Assembly (NCBI GenBank): GCA_947441325.1
Contig: CANETR010000031.1
Span: forward strand, 1 to 10,294
Reading direction: 5' to 3'
Origin: Saprospiraceae bacterium
GTDB taxonomy: Bacteria; Bacteroidota; Bacteroidia; Chitinophagales; Saprospiraceae
Length of the DNA: 10,294 bases
Positions 1-6,096 of this stretch are shown here, piece after piece. Below the pieces are notes generated by a model that made no database searches, had not been told where the DNA came from, and saw nothing but the letters and a program-made list of their open reading frames with translations. Both the position numbers and the translations under genes were made by a program. Position 1 is the first letter of the stretch. The number at the start of each line of letters is the position of its first letter.

Positions 1-922
1 TATTTAAAAAAGGCAGAATGCCCTTTTCCTCTGTTTCTGGGCTATGGCTTTCGCCCATTTTTTCAAGCGTTTGCAAAATTCCGCTTTCTTTTTGCTTGCT
101 TGTTGGCCTTGATGGTTTTTCTTGTTTTAAGGTTTCTAAAATTTGAACAGCTGTTGGTCTTGCATCGATATCGGCCACTAAACAACTTTTTATTATCTCT
201 GTATAAGTGCTTGGAATTTTGTCAAAAAGCTGTGATACCTCGTTCTGTATTATCCGATCCATGATTTTCTTATTTGGATTTTGAACGCTTTTGCGCCCAA
301 ATGGTAATACGCCTGTAAACATTTCAAAAGCAAGCACAGCAAAGGCCCAGATGTCGGTAGCTGTACTATTGTAAGTTTCAGTTTGTTCTATAAGTTGTTC
401 GGGGGCCAGGTATTCATAATTTGTAAAAAAGGCTTTATTTAAAAGTTCCCTTGCGCCATAGTTAATAAATTTGGGGTCGATCCCATTTTCTGAATTAGCT
501 AACAAAATATGATCGGAACGGAGTAGCTGCCAGCTCGAATTATTTTCGTGAAGATATGCTAAGCCCTGCAGCACTTTTTCTAAAATTTCACATTTTTCCT
601 CAAATCCCAGCTCTTCCATATTATCTGCCAAAGTTCCCTCTTTGACATATGGCATGATGACAAAATGCTGAACGCTTTCTTCGTTGGGAAAGCGCCTGCA
701 TTCCTTATATTCCAAGAGCGAAGGATGAGACAATGATGCTGCAAAATTATAGCGTTCCAACAATTCACCTTTATCAAAAAGCGGATGTAATTCTATCACT
801 TTAATAGCATATTGAATGCCGCTTTCTTTTTCAAAAGCAGTATAAACTGTACCCAGACCTTTCTGATCGAGTGAATGGGCAAAATCTATATCATATCTTG
901 ACAAGAAATCTACTGCCGTCAT
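1..922 (-). CDS. Protein-kinase-fold protein, predicted pseudokinase (partial, 3' end outside window)
   Basis: 307 residues are visible and the frame is open at the left edge. The fold of a Hanks-type Ser/Thr kinase is clear: a degraded Gly-rich loop (residues 19-27, G22 and G24 kept), the AIK lysine K41, GLAYLH (120-125), an intact APE (174-176), D190-I-W192 of helix F, and the subdomain XI Arg R255 in DARPT. The catalytic core is lost. The HRD position reads W131-Q-L133, the catalytic Asn is H138, and DFG is N154-Y-G156. The helix C Glu also seems to be replaced (N59). ATP might still bind through K41, but phosphotransfer is unlikely, so a scaffold or sensor role is inferred. A linker rich in Lys, Ser and Glu follows from about residue 265; further domains may lie beyond the edge. 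The start ATG overlaps the stop of the upstream PhoX-like gene as ATGA, which implies translational coupling. No transmembrane segment is seen in the visible part. Confidence 0.85.
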   Translation of the reverse strand, partial: MTAVDFLSRYDIDFAHSLDQKGLGTVYTAFEKESGIQYAIKVIELHPLFDKGELLERYNFAASLSHPSLLEYKECRRFPNEESVQHFVIMPYVKEGTLADNMEELGFEEKCEILEKVLQGLAYLHENNSSWQLLRSDHILLANSENGIDPKFINYGARELLNKAFFTNYEYLAPEQLIEQTETYNSTATDIWAFAVLAFEMFTGVLPFGRKSVQNPNKKIMDRIIQNEVSQLFDKIPSTYTEIIKSCLVADIDARPTAVQILETLKQEKPSRPTSKQKESGILQTLEKMGESHSPETEEKGILPFLN

Positions 923-2307
923 GATTGTTTTCTTTTTTGCCAGGGTCCTGTTATTGCGAGCGTTAAGCCAGCTTCCTGAATATTTACAAAAAGTGTTTTG
1001 CCTGATGGAGAAAAGCAAACTCCTGCAAACTCAGAAGCATGACCGATGTTTTCTGCTATGGGATAATACTGTCCGCTGGGCGTTATACCCATAATTCTAG
1101 GTTTTTTATTGTCTTCGCAAAAAACTACATCTCCCCAGGGCCCCACGGTAAGATTATCAGCATATCTAAGCAATTCCGAATTATTTGGCTCTGCAAAAAG
1201 TTCTAATCTTGGATAATAGGCCGCTTCTTTTTCTTTTTCACTACCTTCGAAGGGGCTTGGGATATATCTGAAGATTTGACCTAATTTCCTTGCACCACCA
1301 TTTGTACAGGCAAAATACAATTCAGAATTGCCAAACCACATGCCCTCTCCCCTGGCGAAGCAGGCAGCGCCAATCTCAAAACCACGCAATCTGAGATCAT
1401 CCACCTCGCTATCTATGCCTTGCAAGTCAATCCATTTTACAGCATATTTTGTTCCGGGAATTAAGGTGTCGGGTTGTTCCCAGTGGCGGGTATCCATAGA
1501 TTTTTTCCAAACGAAGGCCAATGCCTGTAACTTACCGCCTTCGTGCAATTTACCCTTTACTTTTGGAATAAACCTGTAAATAAGCCCTTCGTGTCGGTCT
1601 TCAGTTTGATACACTATGCCAGTTTTAGGATCAATGCATACAGCTTCATGATTGAATTTGCCCATTGCCCTTAATGGTACAGGGTATTTGAGTTTTATTT
1701 TCTCAGTTGCAGGCACCTCAAAATTATAGCCATGCCCATCTTCATTGTTTTCGTTCTTATTTAGAAAATCTTCTTCACAGGTAATCCAGGAGCCCCAGGG
1801 AGTGATGCCACCAGCGCAATTGCGCGAGGTACCTGCCAGACTCATAAATACATTTTCAACCTTTTGCGTTGATTCATTATACACTGTAGTGGTTGTTCCT
1901 CCCAGATGGGGTGTTTTTCCGAATCCGTAATCGAAAAATTTCTCTTTTTTTATTTTGCTCAGCAATTTATTTTGTTCACCAAATGCACTTTCCTCTGTGT
2001 TAATGGCACTATTTTCATGATTTCTTATGAGAATAAGTTTGCCTTTTGCTGTACTGAATGTTCCCATTCCATCGGGCCTTCCTGGCAAAAAGAGGCCGTC
2101 GTTCATCTTATCCCCTTTTCGGGCAATTACTTTGTATGAAAAACCTGCAGGGAGACGCATAAGTTCATCAAAATCTTTGAGCGGACCAAAACCATTGTTA
2201 AAATGAAAATTATTGCTTTTTTCATTTTGTGCAAAAGTCCTCAGTCCGCTAAAACCAAGGCTTATGGCCGACATGAGTTTAATAAAGTCCCTTCTAGTAT
2301 TTTGCAT
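919..2307 (-). CDS. PhoX/DUF839-family protein with Tat signal peptide
   Basis: 462 residues. The N-terminus has a twin-arginine motif, T4-R-R-D-F-I-K10, followed by a hydrophobic stretch and a likely cleavage near A26, so the folded and probably metal-loaded protein is exported by Tat. Family hallmarks of PhoX/DUF839 follow: a GRPDGMG segment (76-82), LIRNHE (93-98), GGTTTTVYN (136-144), SRNCAGG with Cys164, GSWITCEED (172-180), FNHEAVCID (218-226) and YQTEDR (233-238), with a C-terminal beta-propeller strand set ending in FSPSGKTLFVNIQ. Characterised PhoX enzymes are Ca/Fe-dependent alkaline phosphatases in which a conserved Cys helps bind iron; Cys164 is the likely equivalent. Phosphatase activity here is inferred from the family, since many DUF839 members are uncharacterised. 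It lies 16 bases after the porin gene and overlaps the downstream pseudokinase by 4 bases, so all three should share one transcript. Confidence 0.88.
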   Translation of the reverse strand: MQNTRRDFIKLMSAISLGFSGLRTFAQNEKSNNFHFNNGFGPLKDFDELMRLPAGFSYKVIARKGDKMNDGLFLPGRPDGMGTFSTAKGKLILIRNHENSAINTEESAFGEQNKLLSKIKKEKFFDYGFGKTPHLGGTTTTVYNESTQKVENVFMSLAGTSRNCAGGITPWGSWITCEEDFLNKNENNEDGHGYNFEVPATEKIKLKYPVPLRAMGKFNHEAVCIDPKTGIVYQTEDRHEGLIYRFIPKVKGKLHEGGKLQALAFVWKKSMDTRHWEQPDTLIPGTKYAVKWIDLQGIDSEVDDLRLRGFEIGAACFARGEGMWFGNSELYFACTNGGARKLGQIFRYIPSPFEGSEKEKEAAYYPRLELFAEPNNSELLRYADNLTVGPWGDVVFCEDNKKPRIMGITPSGQYYPIAENIGHASEFAGVCFSPSGKTLFVNIQEAGLTLAITGPWQKRKQS

Positions 2308-2323
2308 AATAATCTAAAAACTA

Positions 2324-4225
2324 TTAGTCAAACAATTGCCATGAAACACCAAATCGAACAAACCAATTTGGGGTTGGGTAGTATGGTGCGTTATAATAAT
2401 TTTGCCAACCATTTAAATAATAGGTCAGATTTTCTGCATTCACAAAAAAGCGCAGCTGCCAAATTTTGGCCGAAACAAAAATATCTGCCTGAGGATAAAA
2501 ATTCATTAGTTGTTCATTTTGCAGATAAAAAGCACCTAATATCGGGAAATATGCATTGGTATAAAAGGAAGTCATATATCTAAGAGCTATACCAGTTCTA
2601 AGTTTTACTGTTTTTAACACCTTAGATTCGAAATAGAATTTATGTCTTAATATAAGTTCTGGTAGTCTAAAAACCTCTTTACCAGAAAGAACAGTCTGCC
2701 AAATTGCCTCATTTTCTAAATGAAATTTCCAAATATGTAAATCCTGCCTCAACATGAGCTGCACAATATTCGCCGAACCCTGCATTTGAGCTAGCTGAGC
2801 AGTTGTATCAAAATAAACGCTACGAGAGATGGTATGGTTGTTAATCTCAAACTTTCCCCAAAATTTAGGCCAGGCGATGTAAGCATTCAAACTAAGCTCC
2901 TGAGTTTGTTTCAGACTATTCGTATTATTCCAGATATTAACTCCTGAGAGGTAAAATTGTCTGGCAGTCTGTTCTGGTTCGTATTGTTGGTAGAGTAATT
3001 TTCCACCCACTCTAAAATAATCTTTAATAGCATAGGACAGTGCCCCCTGTAGCCAAAAATCTACTCCAAGGCGACTGTTCATTATTTTTAGATCTGCCGC
3101 GTAGTTTAAATTATTTTCTGTGTTTTCAGAAAGATTCAATGAAAGTGCAAAATTGTTTACATTAAATTCGCTAGGCTGTTGATATACCTGATGGAAACTA
3201 TGTATTAAAGCTAACTTGATTAGGAGTGGGCTGTTTTTTAGCGAACCAAATAAAGCGCTTTGCCAATTCAATTCATTTTCAATTAAACGATGGCGAAGAT
3301 AATGCCTGATCCCTCTGTTATTGGTTTGAAAAGGGCCATAGTAAGCAGAATCGTTGGCGGGGTTTTTATCAAAAAACTTATAAGAATTGTTTTCGAATCT
3401 AAAATGATGACCAAAGGCCGATTTTGCAGCGTTTTCTTCATTGTAGAGATAATGCCTTAGAGAAACTGTTTGATGAGCGTTTTCATGCTTGGGGCTTCCA
3501 TTGTTCTGAGCATTCAGTTGTACATCCTGATTGATAAGAAAGAGCGGATCGGTCAGGCTTAAGCTTTGTACCACTACCCCACCATTCTCACTTTGGTTGT
3601 TGACATTGTTAACAAAACTAAAATTGGCCTCATATCTTTTTTTAAAGTATCGAAAATTCAAAGCGACATCCTGATGTCTGCTTCTCTGTCCTTTGAAATA
3701 GCCGTTGTAATTGAGAATGGAATAGTGAATACCATAATAAAGGCTTGGCAAAATCTGGTGTGCAAAATTTGCCCTTAGTTGTACATTTTGTAAATTTATC
3801 TGGCTGTAATACAGATCTGTAAAAGGTTTATTGCCTCCAATTTTATAAATTGGAATATCTTCAGGTTTTAATCTGAGGTATGAAAACATATCCATACCAG
3901 TTCTAAAGCCTGCTTTTGGACTACTTTGCCACAACAGTGAAAAAACTGCAGTGCCCAAATGTCCCAGATCTGACTGATAGGGCATTCGTGCCCTCCAAGC
4001 GGGATTTGGGTTTTCAAAGTCATTTAAGGTGCTATCTATTGGTTTTGGACTATTGTCTGAGAAACTATAGCGATACACTGAGGTGGTATCACCCAATGGC
4101 TTATTTCTTTCGTCTTCCGACTCGGTATAACTGGAATCTACACCAAGAGAATCTGTTTGAGCAGAAAGGAACTCTGATGGATAGATTGTTAGTAACAAAA
4201 ACAGCAGACTAAGACGAATTTGCAT
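2324..4225 (-). CDS. Putative outer-membrane porin (Porin_10-like beta-barrel)
   Basis: 633 residues. A Sec signal peptide (hydrophobic residues 5-20, likely cleavage after A22) precedes an acidic Ser/Asp-rich linker. The rest is dense in aromatic residues alternating with polar ones, as in outer-membrane beta-barrels, and ends in short strands (NWFVRFGVSWQLFD). Features that recall the Bacteroidota 'putative porin' family are the early LG.LGTAVFSLLWQS-type strand near residue 90, the NLQNVQLRANFAHQI region, the GIHYSILNYNGYFKGQRSRH segment, and an N-x-x-x-x-ENGGV motif near residue 215. No TonB box, plug or carboxypeptidase-like domain is visible, so this is not a TonB-dependent receptor. 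It is the first gene of the operon with the PhoX-like protein and the pseudokinase. A role in passive uptake of a phosphorylated or other small solute is only an inference from the neighbour. Confidence 0.8.
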   Translation of the reverse strand: MQIRLSLLFLLLTIYPSEFLSAQTDSLGVDSSYTESEDERNKPLGDTTSVYRYSFSDNSPKPIDSTLNDFENPNPAWRARMPYQSDLGHLGTAVFSLLWQSSPKAGFRTGMDMFSYLRLKPEDIPIYKIGGNKPFTDLYYSQINLQNVQLRANFAHQILPSLYYGIHYSILNYNGYFKGQRSRHQDVALNFRYFKKRYEANFSFVNNVNNQSENGGVVVQSLSLTDPLFLINQDVQLNAQNNGSPKHENAHQTVSLRHYLYNEENAAKSAFGHHFRFENNSYKFFDKNPANDSAYYGPFQTNNRGIRHYLRHRLIENELNWQSALFGSLKNSPLLIKLALIHSFHQVYQQPSEFNVNNFALSLNLSENTENNLNYAADLKIMNSRLGVDFWLQGALSYAIKDYFRVGGKLLYQQYEPEQTARQFYLSGVNIWNNTNSLKQTQELSLNAYIAWPKFWGKFEINNHTISRSVYFDTTAQLAQMQGSANIVQLMLRQDLHIWKFHLENEAIWQTVLSGKEVFRLPELILRHKFYFESKVLKTVKLRTGIALRYMTSFYTNAYFPILGAFYLQNEQLMNFYPQADIFVSAKIWQLRFFVNAENLTYYLNGWQNYYNAPYYPTPNWFVRFGVSWQLFD

Positions 4226-4245
4226 TGAGATATCAGTTTATGCTG

Positions 4246-4276
4246 CAAATTTAAGATAAATTGATGTAAGCGCATA
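4246..4276 (-). promoter_or_regulatory. Bacteroidota-type promoter of the porin operon
   Basis: On the minus strand TAAATTTG (4246-4253) matches the -7 consensus TAnnTTTG exactly. TATG (4273-4276) lies 19 bases upstream and matches the -33 TTTG at three of four bases. The -7 box ends 20 bases before the porin ATG, giving a very short leader. The promoter directly abuts the T-tract of the HU terminator. Confidence 0.6.
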
Positions 4277-4277
4277 G

Positions 4278-4308
4278 AAAAAAACAAAGCCACCGAAATT
4301 CGGTGGCT
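4278..4308 (-). terminator. Rho-independent terminator of the HU gene
   Basis: On the minus strand AGCCACCG pairs with CGGTGGCT (4301-4308 with 4288-4295) around a short AT-rich loop. The stem can extend by two A-T pairs. It is followed by TTTGTTTTTTT. It begins 30 bases after the HU stop codon. The stem is symmetric but the T-tract is only on the minus-strand 3' side. Confidence 0.9.
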
Positions 4309-4338
4309 CAGATTGGATAAGTTCTAAAAGGTAAAACC

Positions 4339-4668
4339 TTATTTCTTTTTGGCAGGTTTTTTATCGTCTTTCTTAAGACTGCCTTTCAAGTTTTTGTTAT
4401 CAACTGCAGCGGCCAATTCTTTGCCGGCTTTGAATTTAACTGTTACTTTGTCGCTGATTTTGATTTCTTTCTGCGTGCTTGGGTTGATACCTTTGCGGGC
4501 AGAGCGGTAAGCTACATCTAAAGAACCGAAACCAACTAAAGTAATTTTCTCACCATCCTTAAGTGCTGAAGTGATAGCTTCAAGTGTGGCATTAAGTGCT
4601 GCAGATGCATCGGCTTTTTTCAAACCTGCTTTTTCTGCAATTTTGTCAATTAAATCTCCTTTGTTCAT
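4339..4668 (-). CDS. hup: HU-family DNA-binding protein
   Basis: 109 residues from ATG 4668. The histone-like HU/IHF fold is complete: an N-terminal helical dimerisation part (MNKGDLIDKIAEKAGL..., residues 1-40), then the GFGSLDVAYRSARKGINP signature (46-63) with the intercalating Pro at 63, and the returning arm ending KVTVKFKAGKEL (74-85). The protein binds and bends DNA as a dimer and compacts the nucleoid. HU is usually about 90 residues; here about 18 extra residues form a Lys-rich tail ending PAKKK, as seen in some Bacteroidota and other HU proteins. An upstream in-frame ATG at 4710 would add 14 residues but lies at about the predicted transcription start, so 4668 is chosen. It is a single-gene unit with its own promoter (4715-4745) and terminator (4278-4308). 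Confidence 0.95.
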   Translation of the reverse strand: MNKGDLIDKIAEKAGLKKADASAALNATLEAITSALKDGEKITLVGFGSLDVAYRSARKGINPSTQKEIKISDKVTVKFKAGKELAAAVDNKNLKGSLKKDDKKPAKKK

Positions 4669-4714
4669 AGTAATAAAAAGTTTATTGTAATCAAAAATGT
4701 GTTGATGCACAGTA

Positions 4715-4745
4715 CAAAATTATAGTGTTTTCGGACAGTTCCAAA
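4715..4745 (-). promoter_or_regulatory. Bacteroidota-type promoter of the HU gene
   Basis: On the minus strand TTTG (4742-4745), exactly 19 bases, then TAATTTTG (4715-4722): both boxes match the TTTG-N19/20-TAnnTTTG consensus perfectly. Transcription would start near 4708, giving a leader of about 40 bases before ATG 4668. It also decides the start codon, because the alternative ATG at 4710 lies at about +1. Confidence 0.85.
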
Positions 4746-4862
4746 TATTTTTCGAAAAAAAACTAAAATTTTTAGAGATTTTCGATCATTTTTTAATGAA
4801 TTGGAGAGAAAACAGGCTTTTTATCGAGTAAATTTTAATACATAAGTGGTTAAAATATAATC

Positions 4863-4894
4863 AAAAAGAGCAACAAACTTTCGTCTGCTGCTCT
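4863..4894 (-). terminator. Rho-independent terminator of the tRNA-Gln unit
   Basis: On the minus strand AGAGCAGCAGAC (4894-4883), tetraloop GAAA, then GTTTGTTGCTCT (4878-4867) form a 12-base-pair stem with two G-T wobbles, followed by TTTT. The GAAA loop is of the stable GNRA class. The hairpin starts 8 bases after the tRNA 3' end. Confidence 0.88.
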
Positions 4895-4901
4895 ATTTTT
4901 G

Positions 4902-4972
4902 TTGGCCCACCTGGATTCGAACCAAGAATGACTGAACCAAAATCAGGAGTGTTACCATTACACCATGGGCCA
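4902..4972 (-). tRNA. trnQ: tRNA-Gln (anticodon UUG)
   Basis: 71 bases including the discriminator. Acceptor arms TGGCCCA and TGGGCCA pair perfectly. The D stem is GTGT/ACAC. The anticodon loop is TTTTGGT with anticodon TTG, so it decodes Gln codons. The T arm is CTTGG, loop TTCGAAT, CCAGG. The U1-A72 acceptor pair is typical of bacterial tRNA-Gln. The 3' CCA is not encoded, so it must be added after transcription. The top pair of the anticodon stem is a C-U mismatch (positions 27/43), leaving four canonical pairs. It is framed by its own promoter and terminator. Confidence 0.95.
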
Positions 4973-4988
4973 TTTTTTCTAAGCGGCA

Positions 4989-5020
4989 CAAAATTAAGAT
5001 AAGAAAGATAGACAGCCAAA
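4989..5020 (-). promoter_or_regulatory. Bacteroidota-type promoter of tRNA-Gln
   Basis: On the minus strand TTTG (5017-5020), 20 bases, then TAATTTTG (4989-4996); both boxes match the consensus exactly. The -7 box ends 16 bases before the mature tRNA 5' end, so the precursor has a leader of about 10 bases. It lies just after the tsaE stop codon, making the tRNA an independent unit. Confidence 0.82.
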
Positions 5021-5036
5021 TTATTTGCTACTTTTT

Positions 5037-5462
5037 TTAGCAAGTTAATAGAATGAAGATTCTAGAACCGTCTTCATTTAGGTCAATCTTTACTTTTAGG
5101 TAGTTTTTGTCACAATATGCCTCTATCATTTCGGGCCATTCGACAAAGAAATAATCATCATCATACAAATACTCAAGCAATCCGGTTCCAAATAACTCTT
5201 CTGAATCCTTTAATCTATAGAGGTCAGCATGATTAATGGCGTATGACGAATGCTTTATGGGATAATTGTTAACAATTGAGAAAGTTGGACTTGATGTATT
5301 GCCTATTGCTCCTAATTTTTCACAAATAAGTTTTATGAAAGTGGTTTTACCTACCCCCATTTCACCATAAAACAGCACTTTTTTGTGCACAGAAAGATAT
5401 TTTTCAAGAAACAAATCTGCAAATCTGTTCAAATCATCCAGATTAGATATCAAGTAGTTCAT
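5037..5462 (-). CDS. tsaE: tRNA threonylcarbamoyladenosine biosynthesis ATPase TsaE (YjeE)
   Basis: 141 residues, normal length for the family. TsaE is the ATPase that works with TsaB and TsaD in transferring threonylcarbamoyl to A37 of ANN-decoding tRNAs (t6A), in the cytoplasm. Visible motifs are the Walker A loop GEMGVGKTT (33-41, Lys39), the switch-like segment TSSPTF (56-61), HADLYRL (78-84) and the Walker B-like VEWPE (107-111) with E108. The start ATG at 5462 is chosen because MNYLISNLDDLNRFADLF fits the usual N-terminal helix, and a -7 box lies just upstream. It is divergent from the small membrane-protein operon and followed at 64 bases by tRNA-Gln, which has its own promoter. Confidence 0.95.
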   Translation of the reverse strand: MNYLISNLDDLNRFADLFLEKYLSVHKKVLFYGEMGVGKTTFIKLICEKLGAIGNTSSPTFSIVNNYPIKHSSYAINHADLYRLKDSEELFGTGLLEYLYDDDYFFVEWPEMIEAYCDKNYLKVKIDLNEDGSRIFILLTC

Positions 5463-5487
5463 AAAATTTATTGGATTATTTCTTGTT

Positions 5488-5495
5488 CAAAATTA
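5488..5495 (-). promoter_or_regulatory. Probable -7 element of the tsaE promoter
   Basis: TAATTTTG on the minus strand matches TAnnTTTG exactly and ends 25 bases before the tsaE ATG. No TTTG-like -33 box is found at 19-20 bases upstream, so the assignment rests on one box and position. Confidence 0.5.
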
Positions 5496-5537
5496 TCAGA
5501 ACTATTTTAAATAGGTGCATCTACATTAAAATTTGTT

Positions 5538-5545
5538 TAACTTTG
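5538..5545 (+). promoter_or_regulatory. Probable -7 element for the small membrane-protein operon
   Basis: TAACTTTG matches TAnnTTTG exactly and ends 17 bases before ATG 5563, giving a leader of roughly 12 bases. No good -33 box is seen. It argues against a TTG start at 5533, which would lie upstream of the transcription start. Confidence 0.5.
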
Positions 5546-5562
5546 TAACAGATAAGATTGAT

Positions 5563-5817
5563 ATGCTATTATTATTATTTCTAATAATTCCAATTATTTT
5601 TTGGCTCATTCCTCTTTCCGGCCTCAGGAAAAGAGACAGTAATAGTTTTAGAAGATTTTTAATAAACTTCTTTGCAATGCTCATAACTATAATAATAACT
5701 GGTCTGACGCTTTGGTTCCTGGACATGGGAATAAGCACTCTACTTGTGGTATTGTTATCGATCTGTATAGCTTGGGGTGCTTTTTTTCATTTAATCAGCG
5801 GTAGAAAAATTCTTTAG
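5563..5817 (+). CDS. Small membrane protein with three predicted helices (hypothetical)
   Basis: 84 residues, not recognised as a named family. Three hydrophobic segments are visible: about 1-18, 32-52 and 57-78, with a basic loop LRKRDSNSFRR (21-31) between the first two. By the positive-inside rule that loop is probably cytoplasmic. The ATG at 5563 is chosen over an in-frame TTG at 5533 for two reasons: a -7 box sits between them, and from this start the protein aligns without gaps to the next gene's product over at least the first 35 residues (SN at 26-27, F29, IN at 34-35 in both). It is the first gene of a probable three-gene operon, with a 15-base gap to the next. Function unknown. Confidence 0.75.
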   Translation: MLLLLFLIIPIIFWLIPLSGLRKRDSNSFRRFLINFFAMLITIIITGLTLWFLDMGISTLLVVLLSICIAWGAFFHLISGRKIL

Positions 5818-5832
5818 TAAAAGAACTTTATT

Positions 5833-6096
5833 ATGTTCACTTTCATTCCTCATATTATAATTCCACTGTTCATATGGGGCTATTTGTTTTTTAAAACAAA
5901 AAATGAATCTAATACTTTTATTAAAAAAATAATAAATACAGCTGGCTCCTCATTTGTCATAATGGGTATATTAATGTTTATATTCGATTTTTTAAGTTTA
6001 GGCCTTGGCCTAAAAATGATTTTGGTGCTTATCCTTGGTATTATATGGGCTTTTACTTTTTATTTCTTAGTTAACAGAAACAAAAACAATGTTTAG
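5833..6096 (+). CDS. Small membrane protein with three predicted helices, paralogue of the preceding gene
   Basis: 87 residues, not recognised as a named family. Hydrophobic segments lie at about 3-20, 37-56 and 60-80; the loop KTKNESNTFIKKIIN (21-35) is basic. It matches the preceding protein in length, topology and several positions: S26-N27, F29, I34-N35, and a late Trp (W72 here, W71 there) followed by an aromatic-rich helix and a basic tail. The two are probably diverged tandem duplicates. Its last 8 bases overlap the start of the downstream lipoprotein gene, which suggests coupled translation and a shared role at the inner membrane. Function unknown. Confidence 0.75.
   Translation: MFTFIPHIIIPLFIWGYLFFKTKNESNTFIKKIINTAGSSFVIMGILMFIFDFLSLGLGLKMILVLILGIIWAFTFYFLVNRNKNNV

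Noticed and set aside
2203..2583. Plus-strand open frame over the porin/PhoX-like junction
   Set aside because: Antisense to two well-supported genes, with no recognisable protein pattern or promoter.
4669..4710. 14-residue N-terminal extension of HU from ATG 4710
   Set aside because: HU proteins start at the MNKxDLI segment, and 4710 lies at about the predicted transcription start.
4861..5043. 60-residue open frame on the minus strand across the tRNA
   Set aside because: It runs through the tRNA-Gln gene, its promoter and terminator; no protein features.
5533..5562. TTG start for the first small membrane protein
   Set aside because: The -7 box at 5538-5545 would lie inside the coding part, and gap-free alignment to the paralogue starts at ATG 5563.
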